DNA from: Streptomyces fuscichromogenes
GTDB taxonomy: Bacteria > Actinomycetota > Actinomycetes > Streptomycetales > Streptomycetaceae
Assembly: GCF_014645815.1 (NCBI RefSeq)
Contig: NZ_BMML01000009.1
Coordinates: 1-56,667 of the forward strand
Length of the DNA stretch: 56,667 bases
Reading direction: 5' to 3'
Below are positions 43,952 to 51,547 of the stretch, in pieces; within the stretch, counting starts at the first letter, position 1, and the number at the start of each line of letters is the position of its first letter. A program made the translations under genes and the position numbers. The notes under the pieces were generated by a model that saw nothing but the letters and a program-made list of their open reading frames with translations, ran no database searches and was not told where the DNA came from.

Positions 43952-44077
43952 ATGAGCCTCAAGAAGCTCGCCCCGCTGCCCCCCAAGCCCAACAAGCAGC
44001 TCCCCCCGCCGCCGCCGAAGCCCAAGAAGCGGGCCCCGAAGCCGGCTCCGAAGCCCATCCCGGGTCAGGACAACTGA
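43952..44077 (+). CDS. 41-aa Pro/Lys-rich basic peptide
   Basis: ATG 43952 follows an excellent AAGGAGTCGGA site. The peptide has the head MSLKKLAPLPPKPNK, then a run of five prolines, PKPKKRAPKP, and ends PIPGQDN. Eleven Lys, one Arg and sixteen Pro in 41 residues with only one acidic residue give a strongly basic, polyproline-II-like chain. There is no signal peptide or cysteine. It has its own perfect terminator (44085-44120) and sits 93 bases before an ABC exporter. It could be an exported or modified peptide or a nucleic-acid-binding or adaptor peptide; function is unknown. Confidence 0.8.
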   Translation: MSLKKLAPLPPKPNKQLPPPPPKPKKRAPKPAPKPIPGQDN

Positions 44078-44084
44078 GTTAGCT

Positions 44085-44120
44085 GCAAAAGGACCGACGG
44101 TTTGCCGTCGGTCCTTTTGC
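44085..44120 (+). terminator. Strong intrinsic terminator after the small peptide gene
   Basis: Perfect 16-bp stem, GCAAAAGGACCGACGG at 44085-44100 and its complement at 44105-44120, with a TTTG loop; the right arm ends in TTTTGC. It begins 8 bases after the stop codon and should uncouple the peptide from the ABC exporter, leaving limited read-through. Confidence 0.92.
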
Positions 44121-44170
44121 ACTCCCTGGTTTTCAGTAATTCCGGCGTCGGAGAGCGGAGGTAGTGTGAA

Positions 44171-46396
44171 ATGCGCGTGAAGGAGAGTGACGGCACAGAA
44201 TACGAGTACGAAGTCACCGACCCGCAATACGAGGGCGACGATGACGAAGACGATGACGAAGACGGCGAGTACGAGGACGAGTACACGCCCACCATCCCGG
44301 CCCGCGTCGCCTTCCGCCGCTTCTGGCCGCTGACCAAGGGCCTGCGCGGCTGGCTGGTGATCGTCTGGGTGTGCACGGTGATCGCCGCGCTGGCCGAGAC
44401 CGAGGCCATTCTCCTCTTCAGCGAACTCACCGACCACGCCCTCCAGAAGGGCTCGCTGAGCGCGTTCTGGAGCCCGGCGAGCAAATGGCTGGCCATCGCG
44501 ATCGTCGGCGCGATCGTCGCGTACGCCGGCAACTCGCTGGCCGCCTGGGTCACCGAACGCTTCGTCATGCGGCTGCGCGAGCACGTCTTCGACCACGTCC
44601 AGCAGCTGCCCCCGCACTTCTTCCAGCGCCACCGCCAGGGCGACCTGCTCTCCCGCCTGACCAGCGATGTCGAGGCCATCGAGACGATGGTGGTGTCCGG
44701 GCTGGTCGGCGCCGCGTCGGCGCTGTTCAGTGCCATCTTCTACGCGGCCGCCGCGTTCTGGCTGCGCTGGGACCTGGCCGCCGCCACCTTCGTCCTCGCG
44801 CCGCTGTTCTGGCTGGCCGCCCGCCGCTTCTCCGGCTCCATCAAGGACGTCTCGCGGGCGGGCCGGGTCGCCGACGGCGCGATCACCTCCGTCGTCGAGG
44901 AGTCCCTCGGCAACATCGTGCTGACGCAGGCGTACGACCGGCGCGACGCCGAGCGCCGCCGACTGCACGAGGAGGCGAACGCCTGGTTCCGCGCCTCCGT
45001 CCGCTCCACCCGCCTCAACGAGGCCTACGAGCAGCTCGTCCAGGTCATCGAGACGATCTGTGTCCTCGCCGTCATCGGCATCGGCGCCTGGGAGATCTCC
45101 ACCGGCCGTATGACCCTCGGCCAGCTCCTCGCCTTCTCCGCCTTCCTCGGCTACCTCTACCCGCCGGTGCGCGGTCTCGCCCAGCTCGGCCTCACCGTCA
45201 CCGCCGCCACGGCGGGCGCGGAGCGGCTGATCGAGATCCTGGACGTGCGGCCGTCGGTCGCCGACCCCCGGCGCGGCGCCGGCACCGACACCGGCCGCCC
45301 GGACGGCGCCATCGAGGTCCGCGACGTCGGATTCCGCTACCCCGGCGCCGACCGGACCGCCCTGGAGGGCCTCTCCTTCACCGTCAGCCCCGGCGAGCTC
45401 GTGATCATCACCGGCCCCAGCGGTGCCGGCAAGTCGACCGTCTCCAAGATGCTGCTCCGCTTCTACGACCCCGACAGCGGCGAGGTCCTCCTCGACGGCG
45501 TCCCCCTCGGCGACTTCCCGCTGGCCCGGCTGCGCGAGTACATCACCCTGCTCCCGCAGGAGACCCTCGTCCTGCACGACACCGTGCGCGCCAACATCGC
45601 CTGCGGCCGGCCCGGCGCCAGCGACCAGGCCATCGAGGACGCGGCCAGGGCCGCCGACGCCCATGACTTCATCGTCCGGCTGCCCGAGGGCTACGACACC
45701 AAGGTCGACCCCAACTCCGCCCGGCTCTCCGGCGGTCAGCTCCAGCGCCTGGCCATCGCCCGCGCGATCCTGCGCGACGCCCCCGTCCTCGTCCTCGACG
45801 AGCCGACCACCGGCCTGGACGCGATGGCCGCCCGCCGGGTCGTCAAACCGCTGCGCCGTCTGATGACCGGCCGTACCACCATCATGATCACCCACGACCT
45901 CAACCTCGCCCCGGACGCCGACCGCATCCTCGTCGTCGACCGCGGCCGCATCGTCGAGACCGGCCGGCACGACGAACTCCTCGCCCGCGGCGGCGCCTAC
46001 TCCAGGCTCCACCGTTCCCAGAACAACGCGATGATGGACACCGGCGAACTGCGGCTGCCGCTGTTCGTGGAGCAGGGCGGCGCGGCCCCGGTGGCAGCGA
46101 CCATGGCGGCCGGAGCGCCCCAGGCCTCCTACGCGGCGGCGCAGGGCGGTGGGGACGGCGGCTACGCCTACCAGCAGCCGTACGGGAACATGTACGACTA
46201 CAACATGTACGCGGCGGCCGGGCTATGGCCCCAGCCCATGTACGAAGCCCATATGGGAGCCGCCCCCACGGGAGCCGCCCCCATGGAGGTCCAGACAGCG
46301 GTCCCCATGGAGGCCGACTACGGGGCGAACATGCCCACCACGCTCCCCGACGGCCGGCCCCTGTTCCGCGACGAGGAGCCCTGGCCCGGCATCTGA
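44171..46396 (+). CDS. ABC exporter (fused permease-ATPase) with unusual tails
   Basis: A 741-aa half-transporter. Residues 1-40 are strongly acidic (a run of Asp/Glu with EYEYEV and EYEDEY). About 50-345 is a six-helix exporter domain. The ATPase has Walker A GPSGAGKST, Q-loop LLPQET, signature LSGGQLQRLAIAR, Walker B VLVLDEPTTGLD and H-loop MITHDL. A 120-residue C-terminal extension is Ala/Gly/Tyr/Met-rich (GNMYDYNMYAAAGLWPQPMY). There is no C39 peptidase domain. It must work as a homodimer. The ATG at 44171 follows GCGGAGGTAG. The substrate is unknown; the neighbouring basic peptide is a candidate partner. Confidence 0.9.
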   Translation: MRVKESDGTEYEYEVTDPQYEGDDDEDDDEDGEYEDEYTPTIPARVAFRRFWPLTKGLRGWLVIVWVCTVIAALAETEAILLFSELTDHALQKGSLSAFWSPASKWLAIAIVGAIVAYAGNSLAAWVTERFVMRLREHVFDHVQQLPPHFFQRHRQGDLLSRLTSDVEAIETMVVSGLVGAASALFSAIFYAAAAFWLRWDLAAATFVLAPLFWLAARRFSGSIKDVSRAGRVADGAITSVVEESLGNIVLTQAYDRRDAERRRLHEEANAWFRASVRSTRLNEAYEQLVQVIETICVLAVIGIGAWEISTGRMTLGQLLAFSAFLGYLYPPVRGLAQLGLTVTAATAGAERLIEILDVRPSVADPRRGAGTDTGRPDGAIEVRDVGFRYPGADRTALEGLSFTVSPGELVIITGPSGAGKSTVSKMLLRFYDPDSGEVLLDGVPLGDFPLARLREYITLLPQETLVLHDTVRANIACGRPGASDQAIEDAARAADAHDFIVRLPEGYDTKVDPNSARLSGGQLQRLAIARAILRDAPVLVLDEPTTGLDAMAARRVVKPLRRLMTGRTTIMITHDLNLAPDADRILVVDRGRIVETGRHDELLARGGAYSRLHRSQNNAMMDTGELRLPLFVEQGGAAPVAATMAAGAPQASYAAAQGGGDGGYAYQQPYGNMYDYNMYAAAGLWPQPMYEAHMGAAPTGAAPMEVQTAVPMEADYGANMPTTLPDGRPLFRDEEPWPGI

Positions 46397-46469
46397 GTCG
46401 CCGTCACCAGCCGCCGGGACAGGCCCCGGACGGTGCGCCGCTCCGGTGAGTGCCCGTCATGTGAGTCTT

Positions 46470-46489
46470 GTTACACACCTATTGCACAG
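46470..46489. promoter_or_regulatory. GTTAC-type element before secreted paralogue 3
   Basis: GTTACACACCTATTGCACAG resembles GTTACATAGGTATTCACAG upstream of the 41-aa gene (16 of 20 positions with one gap). It is 100 bases before the start codon. A common regulator for both units is possible. Confidence 0.4.
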
Positions 46490-46589
46490 GAGATCTTCAA
46501 GAATCCTCCACTTCGTTCGTAGGCTGCGTACGCCAATGGGCTCGGCCGGGGCGACCCGCCGGGCCCCTCGCGATCCCAGGGGGATTCAC

Positions 46590-47477
46590 ATGCGTATACG
46601 CGTCGCGGCCACCGCTCTGTCCGGTGCGGTCGCGCTGTCCGCACTCGCTGTCCCGGTGGCCGCCCAAGCGGCGGCCCGCCCGAGCGCGAAGGCGCAGCTC
46701 AGCTCCTTCGCCGCGAACTCCGCGCACGCCACGCACGCCGCGAACTCCGCGCGGACCGTCCGTCCGAAGGACGGGATCGGAAGCATCACCTTCTCGAAGG
46801 GCGTCGTCAACGGCGGCAAGGACGTCGTCCTCGGCACCACCACGAAGAAGGCCGTCACCGCGACCTACACCGCCACCAGCTCCAGCGGCGTCGCGGTCAC
46901 GGAGGCCTTCCTCTGGCAGGGCACCGACCCCTCCAGCACGGACACCATCACCGGCGCCCTGGGCACCGACGACGACCCGGTCTGCACCGAGTCGACCACC
47001 CAGACCGGCGTCTACAGCTGCACGGCCGTCTTCAACATCGACGCGGCCGTCGACATGCCGGACAACGGTGCCGCCGGCACCTGGAAGCTCGCCCTCGGCG
47101 GCTACGACCTCTACGCGAGCGCCAGCTTCGACGACAACGTCGGCACCGGCAAGATCAAGAAGGCGTCCAAGCTGACCGTCGACGCCACCCCGGAGCCGGT
47201 GAAGAAGGGCAAGACCATCACCGTCACCGGCAAGCTGACGCGCGCCAACTGGAACACCGGCGCGTACTCCGGCTACGCGTCGCAGAAGGTGCAGCTGCAG
47301 TACCGCAAGAAGGGCAGCACCACCTACACCACGCTCAAGACCATCACCGCGGGCACCGGCGGCGCCCTCAAGACCACGGTCAAGGCCACGGCCGACGGGT
47401 ACTTCCGCTACTCGTTCGCGACCAACGCCACCACCGGCGCGTCGACGGCGACCGGCGACTACGTCGACGTGAGGTAG
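46590..47477 (+). CDS. Secreted protein with C-terminal Ig-like domain (paralogue 3)
   Basis: A 295-aa protein. Signal peptide MRIRVAATALSGAVALSALA to AQA, then a Ser/Ala-rich spacer with short repeats (NSAHATHAANSA), a middle region with a Cys pair (PVCTES, YSCTAV) and the shared C-terminal domain from ASKLTVDATPEPVKKGKTIT to DYVDVR. The organisation equals the paralogues at 21584 and 22691, but the leader differs. ATG 46590 lies after CAGGGGGATTCAC. A strong terminator follows. Confidence 0.85.
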   Translation: MRIRVAATALSGAVALSALAVPVAAQAAARPSAKAQLSSFAANSAHATHAANSARTVRPKDGIGSITFSKGVVNGGKDVVLGTTTKKAVTATYTATSSSGVAVTEAFLWQGTDPSSTDTITGALGTDDDPVCTESTTQTGVYSCTAVFNIDAAVDMPDNGAAGTWKLALGGYDLYASASFDDNVGTGKIKKASKLTVDATPEPVKKGKTITVTGKLTRANWNTGAYSGYASQKVQLQYRKKGSTTYTTLKTITAGTGGALKTTVKATADGYFRYSFATNATTGASTATGDYVDVR

Positions 47478-47512
47478 CGTCCGGCCGCCACCTGAAGATT
47501 CGTTTCACCGCC

Positions 47513-47547
47513 GTTCGGCCCCGCCCCGCACAGGGGTGGGGCCGAAC
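47513..47547 (+). terminator. Terminator after secreted paralogue 3
   Basis: GTTCGGCCCC (47513-47522) and GGGGCCGAAC (47538-47547) enclose an inner CCCC/GGGG stem, giving a nearly continuous 14-bp GC stem. Shortly after it, TTCTCCGGC is repeated about three times (47558-47589). Confidence 0.8.
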
Positions 47548-47700
47548 GTGTCTCGCGGCTTCTCCGGCTTCTCCGGCTTCTCCGGCGGTGTGGCATCTCA
47601 GCATCCAGGACAGTTCCATAAGGGGTTCACGCGCCTGTCTCGGTCCATTACCCTGGACTGAGAAGTGCATCGTACTGAACAACGAATCTCTGGACCGCCC

Positions 47701-48723
47701 GTGACCACGCCCAGCACCTCGCAGCCGACGTCCACACCCGTGCCCAGCCCGCTGCCGACGCCCGCCGCCACCGGCATCCCGGGCCGGCTCGGCTCGCTCG
47801 GGCCGGTCGGGCTGGTGCTGGCCGGCGGGATCTCCGTGCAGTTCGGCGGTGCTCTCGCGGTGACCCTGATGCCCCGGGCGGGCGCGCTCGGCGTGGTCAC
47901 CCTGCGGCTCCTCGCGGCCGCCGTGGTCCTGCTCGTGGTCTGCCGGCCCCGGCTGCGCGGCCACTCCCGCACCGACTGGGGCACGGTGATCGTCTTCGGC
48001 ATCACCATGGGCGCGATGAACGGCCTCTTCTACGAGGCCGTCGACCGGATCCCGCTGGGCCTCGCCGTCACCCTCGAAGTGCTCGGACCGCTCGCCCTGT
48101 CCGTGCTGGCCTCCCGGCGCCTGATCAACGCCCTCTGGGCGGGACTGGCGCTCGGCGGTGTCTTCCTGCTCGGCGGCGGAGACTTCAGCGGCCTCGACCC
48201 CGTGGGTGTCGGCCTGGCCCTGGGGGCCGGCGCCATGTGGGCCACCTACATCATCTTCAGCGCCCGCACCGGCCGCCGCTTCCCGCAGGCCGACGGCCTC
48301 GCCCTGGCCATGGCGGTCGCGGCACTGCTGTTCCTGCCGCTGGGGATCGTCGACGCCGGTACCAAGCTCCTCGACCCGACCACCGTCGCCCTCGGCTCGG
48401 CGGTCGCGATCCTCTCCTCGGTCCTGCCCTACACCCTCGAACTCCTCGCCCTGCGCCGCCTTCCCGCGCACACCTTCGCCGTCCTCATGAGCCTGGAACC
48501 GGCCATCGCCGCCACCGCCGGCTTCCTCATCCTCGGCCAGGCCCTGTCCGCCACCCAGGCGGCCGCCGTCGCCCTGGTCATCGCGGCCAGCATCGGCGCG
48601 GTCCGCTCCCAGGTGGGCCGCGGCCGCCGGCCGGCCGCCGCGGCCCAGCCGGACCTGGCGGCAGGCGCCCAGCCGGACCTGGCGGCAGCCGCTCAGCCCG
48701 AGGGGAACGGCAGCGCGTCCTGA
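47701..48723 (+). CDS. EamA-family (DMT) transporter
   Basis: A 340-aa protein with ten membrane helices and two EamA repeats. GLVLAGGISVQFGGALAVTL, RLLAAAVVLLVV, NGLFYEAVDRIPLGLAVTLE and LEPAIAATAGFLILGQALS are typical of RhtA-like drug/metabolite exporters. A Pro/Thr-rich N-terminus precedes helix 1. The C-terminus has a short repeat AQPDLAAGAQPDLAA. GTG 47701 is preferred, with GTG 47665 in frame. Its last 31 bases overlap the convergent TIGR03943 gene. Confidence 0.88.
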   Translation: MTTPSTSQPTSTPVPSPLPTPAATGIPGRLGSLGPVGLVLAGGISVQFGGALAVTLMPRAGALGVVTLRLLAAAVVLLVVCRPRLRGHSRTDWGTVIVFGITMGAMNGLFYEAVDRIPLGLAVTLEVLGPLALSVLASRRLINALWAGLALGGVFLLGGGDFSGLDPVGVGLALGAGAMWATYIIFSARTGRRFPQADGLALAMAVAALLFLPLGIVDAGTKLLDPTTVALGSAVAILSSVLPYTLELLALRRLPAHTFAVLMSLEPAIAATAGFLILGQALSATQAAAVALVIAASIGAVRSQVGRGRRPAAAAQPDLAAGAQPDLAAAAQPEGNGSAS

Positions 48724-49466
48724 TAGCCGTTCGAGGGCCGCTGGATCTTCTTCACGGTCTGGGCGTCCAGCGCGACCGGCGCGGACTTCGTGCCCAGCTT
48801 CCCGCCGGGATGCCAGTTCCCCGTGACCGACACCCAGGTGTTGGCCGGCGGGATGCTGTCGCTGTAGATCCGCACCTTCACGGACTGCGCGTCGGCCGCG
48901 CAGCACGAGATGATGATCCGGGTCAGATCCCAGCTCCCGCCCCCCGGGACGGGCGTGACCAGCCCGCTCATCTGCACGGTCCGCGCCTTGATGGCCAGCG
49001 AGCGGTCCTGCTGCACCCGCGTGGTGAAGTCCGTGAGCGTGAGGGGCAGCGGTGAGGTCTTCGGCAGCGGATCGAAGCCGTCCTGCTCCGCGATGACCTT
49101 GGCGGGCTGCCGGGCGGCGGTGTACGCGCCGAGCGCCGGCGGGGCGTAGAAGAGCAGGCTCAGCGCGGGCAGCAGGAGCAGCCAGGCGATCCGGGGAACG
49201 GCCGAGTGGTCGTGACCATGATGGTGTTCGGACTCGCTGTGTGGTCCGGCGCCATGTGCGGGGCCACCATGCCTGCCGTGCCCCTTCCCGCCCTCCCGTA
49301 CCGCCGCCTCCACGATGCCCAGCACCAGCAGCACGAACCCGGACAGGATCAGCAGCGGCCGCATGCCGGGCTTCACGTAGCGCAGGCACAGGTCGGTGAA
49401 GAGGGAGGCGTGCAGCAGGCCGAGGCCGCTGAGGACCAGCAGGGTCACCTGGAGCGGACGTCTCAC
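48693..49466 (-). CDS. TIGR03943 family protein (YcgQ-like)
   Basis: A 257-aa membrane protein with two or three N-terminal helices, a His-rich cytosolic or external loop (GHGRHGGPAHGAGPHSE then HHHGHDH), another helix and a C-terminal soluble domain with RIIISCCAADAQSVKVRIY. The His and Cys-pair clusters suggest metal binding. The family pairs with DUF318/UPF0718 permeases; in Bacillus the YcgR-YcgQ pair is zinc-regulated. GTG 49466 overlaps the permease stop (GTGA), so the two are coupled. Confidence 0.88.
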   Translation of the reverse strand: MRRPLQVTLLVLSGLGLLHASLFTDLCLRYVKPGMRPLLILSGFVLLVLGIVEAAVREGGKGHGRHGGPAHGAGPHSESEHHHGHDHSAVPRIAWLLLLPALSLLFYAPPALGAYTAARQPAKVIAEQDGFDPLPKTSPLPLTLTDFTTRVQQDRSLAIKARTVQMSGLVTPVPGGGSWDLTRIIISCCAADAQSVKVRIYSDSIPPANTWVSVTGNWHPGGKLGTKSAPVALDAQTVKKIQRPSNGYQDALPFPSG

Positions 49467-50530
49467 AGCAGCACCCCTCCGACCAGCACACTGCACAGGA
49501 CCGCGACCACCGTCGTGGCGGTCGAGAAGCGGGCCGCGAAGGCCCGGCCGAACGTGCCCGCCTGCAACGCGATCAGCTTGAGGTCGACCATGGGTCCGAC
49601 CACCATGAACGTCAGCCGGGCAGTGGGCGAGAAGCCCGTGAGCGACGACGCCACGAACGCGTCCGCCTCCGAGCACACCGCGAGGATGACCGCCAGCGCG
49701 GCCAGGAACAGCACCGACAGCCAGGGCGAACCGGAGAAGGTGTCAAGGACCGAACGCGGTACGGCCACGTTGAAGGTGGCCGCGGCCATGGCGCCGACCA
49801 CCAGGAAGCCGCCCGCCTGGAGGAAGTCGTGCTGGAAGCCGCGCCGGAACTCCGTCCAGCGGTTGTGCCCCTGCTGGTGCCCGGTGTGCCGTACGGCGGG
49901 CCGCAGCCACTCCTCCCGGCCCAGCCAGAGCCACAGCCAGCCCATCACGGCGGCGGTGACCAGCGAGGCGAGCAGCCGGGCCAGCACCATCAGGGGGGCG
50001 CCGGGGAAGGCGATGGCGGTGGCGGTCAGCACCACCGGGTTGATGGCGGGCGCGGAGAGCAGGAACGCGAAGGCGGCGGCCGGGGTGACGCCGCGCCCGA
50101 TCAGACTGTTCGCCACCGGCACCGACGCGCACTCGCACCCCGGCAGCACCACCCCGGCGACTCCGGCGACCGGCACGGCGAGCGCGGGCCGCTTGGGCAG
50201 CAGCCGGGTGAACACCCGCTCCGGCACGAACGCGTTGATCGCCCCGGACAGCGCCGTACCGAGCAGCAGGAACGGTGTCGCCTGCACGATCACGGCGAGA
50301 CACACCGTCTGCCAGGCCTGCAGCGCGGCCCTGCTGACGCCCTGGCCCACGAGGAAGAGAGCCGTACCGGGCAGCACCGCGGCGGCCACCAGGAGGAACG
50401 GCCAGAAGCGGGGAGGCTCACGTGGCGGCGGGTCCTCGACGCCCGTCGGGTGGCCGCTTGCCGGGGGTGCCAGGACGGCAGTCGTCTCGGCCCCCACGGC
50501 GAGTTCATCTGTCCTCCGCACGCCCCGCAC
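49463..50530 (-). CDS. UPF0718/DUF318 permease (YcgR-like)
   Basis: A 355-aa permease with eight to ten helices. Family motifs are PFLLLGTALSGAINAFVP, GVVLPGCECASVPVANSLI (Cys-Glu-Cys) and SAPAINPVVLTATAIAF in one half, and AVCSEADAFVASSLTGFSP and GPMVDLKLIALQ in the other. It probably moves a metal or acts with TIGR03943 in zinc handling. The likely start is GTG 50530, with another GTG three codons later. A 17-bp palindrome 26 bases upstream may control the pair. Confidence 0.87.
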   Translation of the reverse strand: MRGVRRTDELAVGAETTAVLAPPASGHPTGVEDPPPREPPRFWPFLLVAAAVLPGTALFLVGQGVSRAALQAWQTVCLAVIVQATPFLLLGTALSGAINAFVPERVFTRLLPKRPALAVPVAGVAGVVLPGCECASVPVANSLIGRGVTPAAAFAFLLSAPAINPVVLTATAIAFPGAPLMVLARLLASLVTAAVMGWLWLWLGREEWLRPAVRHTGHQQGHNRWTEFRRGFQHDFLQAGGFLVVGAMAAATFNVAVPRSVLDTFSGSPWLSVLFLAALAVILAVCSEADAFVASSLTGFSPTARLTFMVVGPMVDLKLIALQAGTFGRAFAARFSTATTVVAVLCSVLVGGVLL

Positions 50531-50555
50531 GCCTCACACATCACTCCATCGCCGG

Positions 50556-50572
50556 ATGTTCGCATCGAACAT
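50556..50572. promoter_or_regulatory. Palindromic operator candidate for the YcgR/YcgQ-like operon
   Basis: ATGTTCG-CAT-CGAACAT, perfect 7-bp arms with a 3-base centre, 26 bases upstream of the permease start. The pattern suits an ArsR/SmtB-type or Fur/Zur-type dimer. It is not a LexA box, whose half-sites have the opposite order. Confidence 0.55.
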
Positions 50573-50707
50573 AGGGCATGCCGGTCCCCCTGCCACGACG
50601 GGTCGTACCAAGGATTGCCCCAGAGCGCCCCCGGATGTCACCAAGGGACACCCCGTCCCGGGGCCGGTCGCGCCTTCCGCCGCCCGTCTCGGGTTCCCGA
50701 ATTCATG

Positions 50708-50719
50708 CAAGCGTGCTTG
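50708..50719. promoter_or_regulatory. TetR-type operator candidate before the acyl-CoA operon
   Basis: CAAGC-GT-GCTTG, a 12-bp inverted repeat in the promoter region 45 bases before the TIGR03084 start. AAGCnnGCTT-type palindromes often mark TetR-controlled acyl-CoA operons in Streptomyces. The regulator gene is not in this window. Confidence 0.5.
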
Positions 50720-50752
50720 ATTGTTTCCGGGCCCGCTGCCATGCTCCTCCCC

Positions 50753-51547
50753 ATGTCCGATCCGACGCCCGTCATCGACGACCTGTGTGAGGAGAGCGCG
50801 GAACTCGACCGGCTGGTAGCCGAGTTGAGGCCCGAGCAGTGGGACCTCGGCACGCCCGCGCCCCGCTGGACCGTCGCCCACCAGATCGCGCACCTCGCCT
50901 GGACCGACCACTCCTCACTGCTGGCCGTGACCGATCGGGACGCCTTCGCCCGTGAGGTCGAGAAGGCGCTGACCCAGCCCGGGGACTTCGTGGACAACGG
51001 GGCGGAGGAGGGCGCCGCCAAGCCCCCCGAGCAGTTGCTGGCGGACTGGCGGGCCGGCCGCGAGGCCCTGGACCAGGCGCTGCGCGCGGCACCCGCGCGG
51101 GCGCGTTTCCCCTGGTACGGCCCCCCTATGTCGGTCGCCTCCATGGCCACCGCCCGGCTCATGGAGACCTGGGCGCACGGCCTGGACATCGCGGACGCGC
51201 TGGGTGTGCGCCCCACCCCCACCGACCGGCTCCGGCACATCGCCCGCCTCGGCGTCCGCACCCGCGACTTCGCCTTCGGCGTGCACGGACTGCCCGTGCC
51301 GTTCGAGGAGTTCCGCGTCGAACTGACCGCCCCGTCCGGCGAGCGGTGGACGTACGGCCCCGAGGACGCCGACGACCGCGTCACCGGCCCCGCCCTCGAC
51401 TTCTGTCTCCTGGTCACCCAGCGCGCCCACCGCGCCGATCTGGCGCTCGAAGCCGTCGGCCCCGACGCCGACCGCTGGCTGGACGTCGCCCAGGCCTTCG
51501 CCGGCCCGCCCGGCCCCGGCCGCACCCCGCGGGGCGGCACCCCGTGA
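50753..51547 (+). CDS. TIGR03084 family protein (DinB/maleylpyruvate-isomerase-like)
   Basis: A 264-aa protein. The N-terminal four-helix bundle (SAELDRLVAELRPEQWDLGTP, VAHQIAHLAWTDHSS) has the His residues used for metal binding in the DinB/MDMPI superfamily, and METWAHGLDIADALG supplies the third. The C-terminal 90 residues form the usual wHTH-like or SCP2-like domain. TIGR03084 members are often encoded with acyl-CoA carboxylases, as here. ATG 50753 or in-frame ATG 50741 is the start. It opens the four-gene operon. Confidence 0.85.
   Translation: MSDPTPVIDDLCEESAELDRLVAELRPEQWDLGTPAPRWTVAHQIAHLAWTDHSSLLAVTDRDAFAREVEKALTQPGDFVDNGAEEGAAKPPEQLLADWRAGREALDQALRAAPARARFPWYGPPMSVASMATARLMETWAHGLDIADALGVRPTPTDRLRHIARLGVRTRDFAFGVHGLPVPFEEFRVELTAPSGERWTYGPEDADDRVTGPALDFCLLVTQRAHRADLALEAVGPDADRWLDVAQAFAGPPGPGRTPRGGTP

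Noticed and set aside
50556..50572. LexA (SOS) box
   Set aside because: The half-site order is GTTCG then CGAAC, the reverse of the LexA consensus CGAAC-N4-GTTCG, and the spacing is different.
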